From Boesenbergia rotunda (lineage: Eukaryota > Streptophyta > Magnoliopsida > Zingiberales > Zingiberaceae), in assembly GCA_024364735.1 (NCBI GenBank), contig JAGFNQ010004757.1:250421-314420 (forward strand): DNA of 64,000 nucleotides. The letters run 5' to 3'. The translations under genes were made by a program, and so were the position numbers. How positions within the stretch are numbered: position 1 is the first letter of the stretch; each line of letters begins with the position of its first letter. Shown piece by piece: positions 32,846 through 43,620 of the stretch. Below the pieces are notes generated by a model. The model was not told the origin of the DNA. It did no database searches and saw nothing but the letters and a program-made list of their open reading frames with translations.

Positions 32846-33670
32846 ATGTCATCTAACACATCAAATACTCTCTCTCTGCGATCCGTCCTTGAGAAGGACA
32901 AGCTCAACGAAGCTAATTTCTTGAACTGGTACAGAAACCTGAGGATAGTCCTCAACCAAGAATGAAAACTGTACGTCCTAGAGCAATCTCTTCCAGAAGC
33001 ACCCGCCGCTACCGTTACCCGTGCCAGAAAGGATGCTTACAAGAAGCATCAGGATGATGCACTTGATGTATCATGCCTTATGCTTGCCACCATGAACTCT
33101 GAGCTTCAGAATCAACATGAGAACATGAATGCACATGAGATGGTTGAGCATCTAAAGCAACTATATCAAGGGCAAGCTAGGCACGAGCGGTTTGAGGTGT
33201 CTAAAGCCCTATTTGCATGCAAGATGCAAGAAGGAACTCCTGTAGGAACTCACGTACTTAAGATGATTGGGTATGTCGAGAACCTTGAAAGACTAGGATT
33301 TCCACTGGGCCAAGAATTGGCTACGGACCTTATCTTGTAATCGTTGCCAAAAGGGTACAATCAATTTGTCATGAACTATAACATGAATGAAATTAACAAG
33401 CCTTTGCCTGAGATGATCAGCATGTTAAGAACTGCTGAACCTAATCTCAAGAAAACCAAAAACAGTAATGTACTGATGGTACAAAAGGGCAAAGGCAAAT
33501 GGAAGCCTAAATGCAAGGGTAAGACCCAAGCCAAAGGCAAGGCCAACTCTACTACATCCAAGGCTCAAGATAAGGTGCCTAAGGAAGGGACCTGCTTCTA
33601 TTGTGGTGAGACCGGACATTGGAAGAGGAACTGCAAACTCTACCTGGAGGAAGTAAAGAAGAAAAGAAGT
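32846..33670 (+). pseudogene. gag: Copia gag, copy 1 (stops)
   Basis: Capsid/nucleocapsid protein. ATG at 32846 after ATCACC. N-terminal LEKDKLNEANFLNWYRNLRI is the copia gag start, followed by the helical gag domain with MVEHLKQLYQGQARHERFEV and LERLGFPLGQEL, a Lys-rich linker, and one zinc knuckle, CFYCGETGHWKRNC (33593-33634). The single frame is broken by TGA at 32963-32965 and TAA at 33338-33340. Copy 2 lacks both of these but has a different stop. Confidence 0.92.
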
Positions 33671-34242
33671 GAGACTTCTGCCTTAGGTATTTTTGTTATA
33701 GAAGTCAATCTATCTATCTCTTCTTCTTAGGTATTAGATACCGAATGCGCGTCTCATATTTATACTAATGTGCAGGGCCTTCAAAGAGCTAGATCATTGA
33801 CAAAGGGCAAAGTGGACCTACGAGTAGGTAATGGAGCAAGTGTTGCTACCATAGCTATAGGAACTTATTCCTTGTCTTTGCACACTGGACTTATCTTAGA
33901 ACTAGAGGAGTGCTTTTATGTACCTGCATTAACTAAGAACATAATTTCAGTATCTTGTTTGGACAAGAAAGGATTTTCATTTATCATAAAGGACAAATGT
34001 TGTTCCATAATGTTAAATGACATGTTCTATTGTAATGCACCACTTGTGAATGGACACTATGTTCTAGACCTAGAAAACCCAATCTATAACATAAATACCA
34101 AACGGTTCAAATCCAATGATGTGAACCAAACGTATCTCTGGCATTGTCGCTTGGGAAATATAAATGAGAGTTGTATATCCCAACTCCATAAGCATGGATT
34201 ACTGGACTCATTTGATTTTGAATCATATGAGATATGTGAGTC
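33671..34242 (+). pseudogene. Copia protease and pre-integrase domain, copy 1
   Basis: Continues in the gag frame after a TAG at 33728-33730. The aspartic protease site reads LDTECASHI (33734-33760): the usual D-T-G of the active site is D-T-E, unlike D-T-G in copy 2 (60473-60481). Blocks LEECFYVPALTKNIISVSCL and the GAG-pre-integrase signature LWHCRLGNIN with CESCL follow. The frame is cut at 34247 by a nested LTR element; integrase resumes at 41035. Confidence 0.92.
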
Positions 34243-34247
34243 TTGTC

Positions 34248-35210
34248 TGAAGGATCGATTTAGGCATGTAGAGGGGGGTGAATGCACTTTCGCGGATCGT
34301 TTTGATCTCTACAGAGTTGTTAGCGCAGCGGAAATAATATGCAAAGGAAATTAAACAATGCTAACAAATCAGGTTTACTTGGTATCCACCCCGATCGGGT
34401 GACTAATCCAAGAATCTGTCGGTGGATCACTCCCCGGATAACCTCCGGCTATCACCTGTCGCTCCTTGTGGGTGGAGAAACCTCACCACAACACCTCGGA
34501 TACTTTGTGAACATAATAGACTACTAACCGGCTTTATCCAAGCAGGTTTCGTCAAGAAAGAAAGGAGGAAACGAGCCCCTTCAAATAGGGCTCGAATCTG
34601 AAACAGCCGCTTACCAGTCGACTGACCCTGGGGCAGTCGACTGGTCCCACTCAGATTTGACCGTTACAGTACAACGTTCAAATCTTGCCAGCCTGTTCCA
34701 GCCTACACCAGTTGACTGCTCAAATGCCAGTCGACTGGTATACTCCTAAGCCTAGGTTTTCACTCCGAGTACAAGTCTCTCTCACACTCAAACCCTTCCG
34801 GCTTATCCCCTGAGTACAAGCCCATATACTCAGACCCTCACAACCCAGTTGACTCTTCACCAGCAGCCTTGACTATTGCCTTCACGCCCTCTTCATCTTC
34901 GGCCCTCGTCCTTCGAATGCGCACGCAAGCCTCCAGCTTGCTTCCATGCCACCCTTCACGTACGCCTCGAAGTTCGCGTCCCTCGGCTCATCATCCCTGC
35001 TATCCAATGGTCCCTTGGATGCGCACGTAAGCCTCCAGCTTACCTCTATGCCATCCTTCACCTGAAGACGTCAACCAAGTCCATGCATACCTATACTCCT
35101 GCACACTCATGTACACATGTGAGAACAACACAAACCCTAACTTAACCATATTGCCCACACATCAAAATATCATGATCCTCCAAATCATCTCAGAGTCGAT
35201 TGCCCGAACA
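34248..35210 (-). repeat. 3' LTR (left) of the nested element
   Basis: TGAAGGATCG to CCCGAACA. Hairpins of CCAGTCGACTG / CAGTCGACTGG at 34613-34645 and 34707-34739. The TAGAGGGGGG-TGAATGC box is near the left end. Differs from the right LTR at roughly 11 positions in the first 220 bp. Confidence 0.93.
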
Positions 35211-36439
35211 ATCTCCCCCTTTTTGATGTGTGGCAATACGTTAAGTTAGGTAAACATATACCAATAATAATAGCAAAAGCAACTGAAATTCAAGCATATC
35301 ACACAAGAGACTACCTCCCGCTTAACTTATGCTTTCTCCCAAATTTCAACCCTTATTGCTAATCCCAAGTTAGAGTTAAGTTCTCCCAACTTAATTCTAA
35401 AGTCACAACCAAACCTAAGTTAAGTTTCAACCAAAACCTAACTTAACACTCAAGTTCTCCCCCTTTGACACCATCAAAAGATTGCACCAAGCAACCCCAC
35501 CCTAGGTGCCAAATAGAACTTAACCAGATTTCTGAGAACCCCCTCAGAAACCACAAAAACTCATTCTGCCCATACTATCAGTCGACTGCCCCCAGGGCAG
35601 TCGACTGATACGCAGTATTTCAGAATTTTAGCCGAAATTCAGAAATGAATAAAAAATTCCAAAAAATCTGGAAAAATGTGAAACTTTGCAAGCACGATTG
35701 TTAAGGTATTCCCTACCCTAGAAAAATTTGGTTCATGAAAAACATCAACCGTGCTTGACTTTTGGTACAAACCCAAAACTCCTTAATTAGTGGCACTTCT
35801 TGTATCAATATTGACTTCTAGTTATGGTATCCTTTGTTTGCCACTTTTTATCACTTCCACTTGATATGTAGAAAGACTCCCAAACTTCTCTTTTGCATAT
35901 AGACATTTGCATTTTGACACGATTTCCTCCTTATTTTCTTTGAGTCTAAAAGACCATTCCTTTTATATATAGGAAATCATTATTTGATTTTCAACTAAAC
36001 AATGTTAAATAAAATAATACTATACAAATTTCACATCATATCATGAACATATATAGAATGATCATAAAAGAAACCAAAATGTTTTAGCAATAGATTAGTA
36101 CTTAAACACAAACATTATCAAAACAAGACAAGATCTTAATAAGGTAGCAAAAAGAAAATGCATAATACATGGAGTCATAAGTCACCAAATAAACATCCCA
36201 ATAACACCTAGGGCCAACAGGTCGGAAGACATCCAAATCAGTACATCAGAGAATAAAGCGTTTGAGAGGTATATAAAATATTAGGCCAAAACACTCTCAA
36301 CACTACAACCTAACAACTACATCAGCTGATCAGAAATACATGTGGTCATCACCATCTGGAGGAGCAGGAGCAGGAGCAGGAGGACCCTGGTATGCTAAAT
36401 CCCATCGCTGCAGCATCTCATACATGGTGTCCTGCCTGG
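35211..36439 (-). other. Non-coding interior with polypurine tracts
   Basis: Minus-strand polypurine tracts at 35211-35226 (next to the LTR) and about 35457-35465, the latter preceded by TGTCAAA. Also a hairpin of CAGTCGACTG (35577-35610). The first 200 bp share words with the gag-only element at 18349-25599. Otherwise AT-rich and empty. Confidence 0.75.
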
Positions 36440-37490
36440 TCATGATGCCATGGCAACACTCTGTGAGGCCCTGAACATTCCTTTGAGTCGCCGCTGACCC
36501 TGCTGGAGGCTCTGAACATCCCCCTGGATGATATGTACATCCTCATGGAGCCCATGAACATCCTCACGATACTGAGTAAACTCTGCACGAGTAACCAACT
36601 CGGTAGGCTCCTCATCTGCAGCAGCGGCCTCTGGTCGCTCCCTCCACACAAATGCTCCCTGTCTGCTCTCAATCCCTGCCAAGGATAATTGGCGGATGCC
36701 AATTTAATCATATTCCTTGGACAGGTGTTTGACCTGACCATCGGTAACATGAATGCCAAGTCGTAGCTGAAAAAACTCAATCAACATGTGGCAAAAGGGC
36801 ATATAAATTTTCCCATTCACACTTTGGGAAAAGTGACAGATCGAGGCAAATGCATGCAAGGATACATCTATATCTAATCGCCTCTCAAGAGCATACATCA
36901 TCACTAAGTGAGGCAACCGAATCCTCATTCTCCCCTTAGTGACAATGGGTAGGATGCACTCTACAACAATTTTATACAAAACATGGCTAGCTGGACTCAT
37001 GGGCTTTGCATCAAAAGTGCGCTCAGATTCATGTCTATGCCTCCTGAAGTAGTGTACATGAATCTGATCAATAGTTACACCTGGGAATTCAAGCGGTTCA
37101 ACAATGTTTGGAAAGTAGATGTTTGGATTGTTCGAGGCCCGACACTCTAAGAAGCTGGCTAAGACCATGGGTGTGAAAGGAAAGGTGACACCTGCTACCC
37201 TTGACTCATAAACCCTAGTATCTAAGTCAAGACAAGTCAGATTCGCATAGAACTCCTTGCACAAATCAAGATTGCCATCATGTTGACAATACACGAGTTG
37301 TTCCATGCCGAAATGAGTAACCATTTCAATAATATGAGGTGCCTTATCCTCAAAATATGCTTTATTGAGATATCGACAGGGTAGTTGGACAAATTCATTT
37401 TCTTCGAATCTCTTTTTGCACTCCAAACTTCACCTAGACTCTTCCAGACCTTGGGGGCCTGGTCGGGATGAGCCCTCACCCCTAGACCTC
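36440..37490 (-). pseudogene. Extra ORF resembling 'putative plant transposon protein' domain
   Basis: One minus-strand frame reads from upstream of 37426 to 36440 with stops at 37430-37432 and 36704-36706. The 240-codon open part contains ECKKRFEENEFVQLP, KEFYANLTCLD, ESRVAGVTFPFTPMVLASFL, HVLYKIVVECILPI and RMRIRLPHLVMMY. The order FYANL, then SxVxGV with a hydrophobic tail, then a PxxH-like helix, resembles the domain Pfam calls putative plant transposon protein (PF20167), from memory. Downstream in the same frame is an acidic, then coiled-coil part (TELVTRAEFTQYREDVHGLH). Function unknown. Its first codon is uncertain: the frame lacks an ATG before 37426. Confidence 0.6.
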
Positions 37491-38388
37491 TTAGAAATGA
37501 CCCTAATTTACCAAACATATGCATGCATACCAAGACACCCCCCCAAAAGAGAAAATATCAAAGAAAATATACACAAAACAGCATATTAGTGTCAATGCAA
37601 AGTCTAAATGAAGAAATGAATCTTAAATCATCATACCTCTTAACTGCTTTCTTCATGATTTTCGATTTTGAGAAAATGACTTGAGAAAAGAGGTTTTCCA
37701 CAAGCCCTAGAAGTAGATCGGAGTTAGGGGAGGCCTTAGGGACGAATTTGAGGGCTTAGAAGGAGCTTAGGACGCAAGGGGAGTCGAGAGAAGGAGAATA
37801 TCGTCGGGAATGATCAGCCAAAACCCTAGGTTTTGGCTTCCCGTCGCGCCCTTTCTTTTTATAAAACCCGCGCACCAGTCGACTGCCCCTGGGCCAGTCG
37901 ACTGGTCAAGAGTGTAATTACATTTTGTGGGTTTTGCCAGTCGATTGGCTTCCAGCCAGTCGACTGGTGTTTGATGTTCTGATTTTCAGTTTTTCAGTCC
38001 GAATTTCAGAAATGCCTAACTAATTCCACAAATTCCCAAAAATTCTGAAATCTTGTAGGGATATTTGTGGATCCTATATTTACTTGGAAAAAATATAATT
38101 CTAGTCAAAGTCATCCCAAATCCCAAGTTTGAAACAAACTCCGAGTTTTTCTAAAAACTCTTCCCAAAAGTTATAGTTTGGACCTCACCTTGATGCTACT
38201 TCCCATAATCATTCATAGTGCATTCATAGCATCAAGTTATATGGTATTTAGGCATTAAAATCGATTTATCTTAATTAAAATCCTAATTTCATCTTTTTCT
38301 TTATAATCCTCCCTTAAGTGTGTCAACTCTCTAGGATTAAGACTACCCCTTAGCCTTTTAAACCTCTTGGCACACCCTATAGTCTTTT
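37491..38388 (-). other. Spacer between extra ORF and gag
   Basis: No coding potential. It contains two more CAGTCGACTG inverted repeats at 37874-37906 and 37937-37968 and a purine/pyrimidine-rich leader just upstream (minus) of the extra ORF that could contain its promoter or a splice acceptor. Confidence 0.6.
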
Positions 38389-39994
38389 TCAATCCCCTAG
38401 AAGGAAACCACTTGAGATCCATTGACCATGGATCCTACTTTGACTTCCAGAGCTCTCCCTTGAGCTCCTAGCCCTAATTACCTCCCTTGGTAATTCTTCG
38501 GCAAGAGCTAGACCACACCGATACTCTTCCGGTGCCTCTTGACCTTCCACTATTATTCTCTTAACCTTATAGACCTTTTCCTTGGTCAAGTTCTTTTCTT
38601 TTCTTTTAAATGACTTTTCCTTGCCATTTTTCACTTTCTCTCTACCATAGTTATAGGGCATCCTTAAATATGATACTTTATTACCATTAGCCCTTCTAGA
38701 ATGATATCCTAAACTCGGCCTACCATTCCTATGATTTCGGTCTTTGGAAATCATGTTCACATCCTTGGCCCTTGAATAACTCTTCCTAGGTTTCTTTCCA
38801 ATCGATCAAGCTTTGCTCTTAAAACTTGATTTTCCTTTTCTAGCTTCCTAACCTTAGGATCACTAGATCCAGTTTGATTATTTCTAGGTTTGCCTATTTT
38901 TCTAGGCATGTTTCTTCCTTCCTTGGAATTTGTTCCTTGGTCCTTGTTCCTAGATTTCCTAGACTTATCATGAAATACGGAATTCTTGGTGTTTTGACAT
39001 ACAGAATTGTTTCTATCATGATATTTAAAGCCAAAAACACGCATGGCACACAACTACTATTAACTCTATCATTCAAACAAACACTTTGAGCATTTATTGA
39101 AAAGTTTGAAGCATGAGTAGAATTAGAGGGTACCTTCCTTACCCTTGGTGCTCCCCCTTGATGAGTGCTCCTTTTTCTTCCTTCTTTCTCCCATTTCCTA
39201 AGGTGCTCCATCTTCTTAAGCTCTTTACCTCTTCGGCATTTTGTGTGATAATGCCCAAGCTCCCCGCATGTGAAGCACCGAATCCTCTTCCTTTTGCTTT
39301 GAACTTCCTCATTCCTATCACCCATATTAGATTTAAATTGAAAAGATTTGGGCTTAGGAATTATCTCCTTTTTACCTAGTGGACACTTATCCTTGTAGTG
39401 CCCCTTTTTATTACACTCAAAGCATATGATATGGTCTCTTGACTTAGCTTTGGTGGAGGTGTACATCTTTTCTTGCTCTTGGATGATCGAGGGTCTCTCC
39501 TCCCCCTCAACATTTGAATTTGTCATTTCTTCTTCTTCTTCGAATGGAATGGGTGCTTCTCCACTCACTTCTTCCACTCTTCTTGACAATTCAACTTCTT
39601 CTTTATATTTTTCAATACTTGAGTCAATTTCCTCAATCTCTTCCACTCTTAGAGTTGATGTAGGGTTCTTATGGATTTCTTCCAACTTATTCCATATTTC
39701 GAATGCATTTGAATATTTCCCTATATCACTCAAAATGTGGTTAGGCAACATATTAATCAAAATACTTATTACCTTCTCATTGGCCCTAGCTTGGTCTTGT
39801 TGCTCCTTGGTCCAATACCTAGGGCGAAGCCTCTTGCCATGCTTGTCCTTGGGGATTTCAAATGGGTCTTCAATAGTCATCCTACACTCCCAATCCATCC
39901 TGAGCCACATCTTCATTCTATCTCTCCAATAACCGAAATTTCCATGCTCGTATGATGGTGGTGAGTTGATATCGTCACCCAATTTGTCTTCCAT
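38389..39994 (-). pseudogene. gag: Sirevirus-like gag of the nested element
   Basis: ATG at 39994 (the longer frame that starts at 40108 reads through the PBS area and is unlikely). The 366-codon first frame to 38894 has FGYWRDRMKMWL, EDPFEIPKD, a helical block with EIWNKLEEIHKN, an acidic Glu/Ser linker, then two canonical knuckles CFECNKKGHYKDKC and CFTCGELGHYHTKC and a basic RKWEKEGRKR region. The C-terminal segment continues in other frames: a coiled coil (LEKENQVLRAKLDRLERNL, 38757-39053) and a Lys-rich tail with RCGLALAEELP (38389-38760). The shifts near 38900 and 38757 make it a late-stage pseudogene, although the main gag domains are uninterrupted. Confidence 0.85.
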
Positions 39995-40054
39995 GACCCC
40001 TTCTCCTCTAGCGAGTGCTCCCTCGGCGGTTAGTCCGATCAAGAGCGGTCCTTC

Positions 40055-40066
40055 GCTCTGATACCA
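40055..40066 (-). other. Primer binding site of the nested element
   Basis: Reverse complement reads TGGTATCAGAGC, two bases from the LTR start at 40069. Confidence 0.92.
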
Positions 40067-40068
40067 AC

Positions 40069-41029
40069 TGAAGGATCGATTTAGGCGTGCAGAGGGGGGT
40101 GAATGCACTTTCGCGGATCGTTTTGATCTCTACAGAGTTGTTAGTGTAGCGGAAATAATATGCAAAGGAAATTAAACAATGCTAACAAACCAGGTTTACT
40201 TGGTATCCACCCCGGTCGGGTGACTAATCCAAGAATCCGTCGGTGGATCACTCCCCGGATAACCTCTGGCTATCACGTGTCACTCCTTGTGGGTGGAGAA
40301 ACCTCACCACAACACCTCAGACGCTTTGTGAACACAATAGACTACTAACCGGCTTTATCCAAGTAGGTTTCGTCAAGAAAGAAAGGAGGAAACGAGCCCC
40401 TTCAAATAGGGCTCGAATCTGAAACAGCCGCTTACCAGTCGACTGACCCTGGGGCAGTCGACTGGTCCCACCAGATTTGACCGTTACAGTACAACGTTCA
40501 AATCTTGCCAGCCTGTTCCAGCCTACACCAGTCGACTGCCCAAATGCCAGTCGACTGGTATACTCCTAAGCCTAGGTTTTCACTCCGAGTACAAGTCTCT
40601 CTCGCACTCAAACCCTTCTGGCTTATCCCCTGAGTACAAGCCCACATACTCAGACCCTCACAACCCAGTTGACTCTTCACCAGCAACCTTGACTATTGCC
40701 TTCACGCCCTCTTCATCTTCGGCCCTCGTCCCTCGGATGCGCACGCAAGCCTCCAGCTTGCTTCCATGCCACCCTTCACGTACGCCTCGAAATCCGCGTC
40801 CCTCGGCTCATCATCCCTGCTATCCAATGGTCCCTTGGATGCGCACGTAAGCCTCCAGCTTACCTCCATGCCATCCTTCACCTGAAGACGTCAACCAAGT
40901 CCATGCATACCTGTACTCCTGCACACTCAGTACACATGTGAGAACAACACAAACCCTAACTTAACCATATTGCCCACACATCAAAATATCATGATCCTCT
41001 AGATCATCTCAGAGCCGATTGCCCCAACA
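40069..41029 (-). repeat. 5' LTR (right) of the nested element
   Basis: TGAAGGATCG to CCCCAACA; hairpins near 40434-40466 and 40528-40560. Abuts the right TSD copy TTGTC at 41030-41034. Confidence 0.93.
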
Positions 41030-41034
41030 TTGTC

Positions 41035-43600
41035 TTCTAGGCAATATGACCATGACTCCATTTAGTGGACACGGCGAAAGAGCGACAGACTTGTTAGGAC
41101 CCTTACATACTGATGTATGTGGACCTTTCAATGTCACAGCTAGAGGAGGCTATCAGTACTTCATCACTTTCACTGATGATGTCAGTAGATACGGCTATGT
41201 GTATCTCATGAAACACAAGTCGGAATCCTTTGAAAAGTTTAAAGAATTCAAGAGTGAAGTACAAAACCAACATGGCAAGAGTATTAAGATGCTTCGATCA
41301 GATCGAGGTGGTGAATACCTTAGCCAAGAGTTTCGTGACCATCTAGCAGAGTGTGAGATTATATCCCAACTCACTCCACCTGGAACACCAGAGTGGAATG
41401 GTGTATCCGAGCAGAGAAATCTTACTCTATTAGATATGGTACGATCGATGATGAGTCAGACAGACCTTCCTACTTCCTTCTGGGGATTCGCTCTAGAGAC
41501 GACTCTTTTCACACTTAACCGAGTTCCATCAAAGGCTGTCACAAAGACACCATATATGATATGGACTGGGAAGAGTCCCACGATGTCTTTTATGAAGATT
41601 TGGGGTTGTGAGGCTTACGTTCGATGTCAAGTCTCAGATAAACTAGGACCCAAATTTGATAAGTGCTATTTTGTAGGATATCCCAAGGAAACGAAGGGAT
41701 ATTACTTTTACAATCTCATACAAGGAAAAGTGTTTGTTGCAAGAAATGATGTTTTTCTAGGAAAAGAGTTTATTTCTAGAAGAACTAGTGGGAGTAAAAT
41801 CCATCTAGAAGAAGTTCAAGATGCAGATAGTACTGAGGCCTTAATGGACATTGAACAGGCACCACAAGATGTTGTGGATCATGAGATTGTTGTACAAGAA
41901 ATTGTGGAACAATAAGCTGTTCAAGTAGACCAACATCTTCGCAGATCTGATAGGATACGTTGTCAGCCTGAGAGATACTCATTTCTCTTGTCTGACCGTA
42001 ATGGCGTTACGCTTATTGAGTTGAATGAGCCTATATCCTATCAAGAAGCTGTGATGAGCCCAGATTCTGAGAAATGGCAAGAGGCCATGAGATCTGAAAT
42101 AAAATCCATGTACACTAACCAAGTATGGACTTTGGTTGATCCACCTGAGGAGATTAAACCCATTGGGTATAAGTGGGTCTTTAGAAGAAAGACTGACATG
42201 GATGGACGCATGCATACCTATAAAGGGCAATTGGTAGATAAAGGTTTCAATCAAATTCATGGTATCGACTATGATGAAACCTTTTCATCAGTGGCGATGC
42301 TTAAGTCTATTTGGATCATGCTTGCTATTGCACCTTACCATGACTACGAGATCTGGCAGATGGATGTCAAAATCGCATTCCTAAATGGGAATTTACTCGA
42401 GGATGTGTACATGACACAACCTGAGGGTTTTATAGATCCAGAGCATGCTGGAAAGGTATGTAAATTGCAAAGGTCCATTTATGGACTAAAGCAAGCTTCT
42501 CGAAGCTGGAATCTTCGGTTCGATGATGCAATCAAAGCATTTGGTTTCATCAAGAATGAAGATGAACCCTGTGTCTACAAGAGGTTTAGTGGGAGCACAG
42601 TTGTCTTCCTGATCTTGTATGTAGATGACAAACTCCTCATTGGGAATGATATCCCTTCACTACAGTCTGTGAAGATGTGGCTAGGGAATTATTTCTCAAT
42701 GAAAGACTTAGGTGAAGCAGCCTATATCCTAGGCATCAAGATCTATAGAGATAGATCTAAGAGATTGTTTGGCTTAAGTCAGAGTACATACATTGACAAG
42801 GTGCTTAATCGTTTTGTCATGCAGAATTCCAAGAAGGGATTTCTGCCAATGTCACATAGTGTGAGTCTTTCGAAGACTCAAGGTCCCTCTTTTATGGAGG
42901 AGAGAGACCGTATGGATCAGATCCCTTATGCTTCCGCTATAGGGTCTATCATGTACGCCATGCTTTGTACTCGACTAGATGTCTCGTATGCTTTGAGCAT
43001 GACGAGCAGGTACCAGTCAGATCCAGGTGAAAGTCACTGGACAGTTGTCAAGAATATTCTTAAGTACTTACGAAGGATGAAAGAATATTTCTTAATACTT
43101 GGAGGCAATGAGGAGCTAACTGTAAAAGGTTACAGTGACGCAAGTTCCAAATAGACAGGGATGATTTTAGATCGCAGTCAGTGTATGTATTTTGCCTGAA
43201 TGGTGGCGCTGTGAGCTGGAAGAGTTCGAAGCAGGACACAGTCGCAGATTCTACAACAGAGGCCGAGTATATTGCTGCGTCTAAGGCGGCAAAAGAGGAT
43301 GTTTGGATCCGAAAGTTCATCACAGAGCTTGGTGTGGTTCCTAGAATAGTAGACCCGATAGACCTCTATTGTGACAACAATGGGGCTATTGCACAGGCTA
43401 AGGAACCTCGCTCCCATCAGCGGACCAAACACATACTACGACGCTTCTATCTCATTCGAGAGATTATCGATAGAGGAGATGTGAGGATATGCAGAGTACC
43501 CACAGATGCTAACATCGCGGATCCTTTGACTAAGGCTTTGGCACAAAAGAAGCATGATGGTCATACCAGGTCAATGGGTATTAGATATTACAGTGATTGA
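41035..43600 (+). pseudogene. pol: Copia integrase, RT and RNase H, copy 1
   Basis: Integrase core shows the triad HTDVCGPF, RSDRGGEY and WNGVSEQRN (D, D, E), then LPTSFWG and WTGKSPTMSF. RT has YKWVFRRKTDMDG, DVKIAFLNGNLLEDVYM, SIYGLKQASRSWN and the catalytic YVDD in LYVDDKLLIG (42618-42629), then LGEAAYILGIKIYRDRS. RNase H has SRYQSDPGESHW, GYSDASS, STTEAEYIAAS and LYCDNNGAI. It is broken by a TAA near 41913, and by a one-base deletion near 43145 after which RNase H reads in another frame. Much of the coding sequence is otherwise well kept. Confidence 0.93.
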
Positions 43601-43610
43601 CACTAGTGCT

Positions 43611-43620
43611 AGTGGGAGAT
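43611..43620 (+). other. Polypurine tract of copia copy 1
   Basis: AGTGGGAGAT immediately before the 3' LTR TG. Confidence 0.85.

Larger units (their letters stand above)
34248..41029 (-). mobile_element. Nested non-autonomous LTR retrotransposon with gag and an extra ORF, minus strand
   Basis: LTRs 34248-35210 (963 bp) and 40069-41029 (961 bp); PBS at 40055-40066 (minus), polypurine tract at 35211-35226. Perfect TSD TTGTC (34243-34247, 41030-41034), and copy 2 of the copia shows the empty site. The interior holds gag (38389-39994) and a second ORF (36440-37490) but no protease, integrase or RT. LTR hairpins and gag place it in the same family as 9908-14763, which lacks the second ORF. 6782 bp. 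Confidence 0.93.

Noticed and set aside
39426..39932. 168-codon plus-strand frame rich in Ser/Leu
   Set aside because: Mirror of the gag gene of the nested element on the minus strand, caused by its Glu-rich linker. No independent support.
40000..40108. N-terminal extension of the nested gag to 40108
   Set aside because: The extension would translate across the primer binding site and LTR end. The ATG at 39994 aligns with the gag start of the sister element at 10990.
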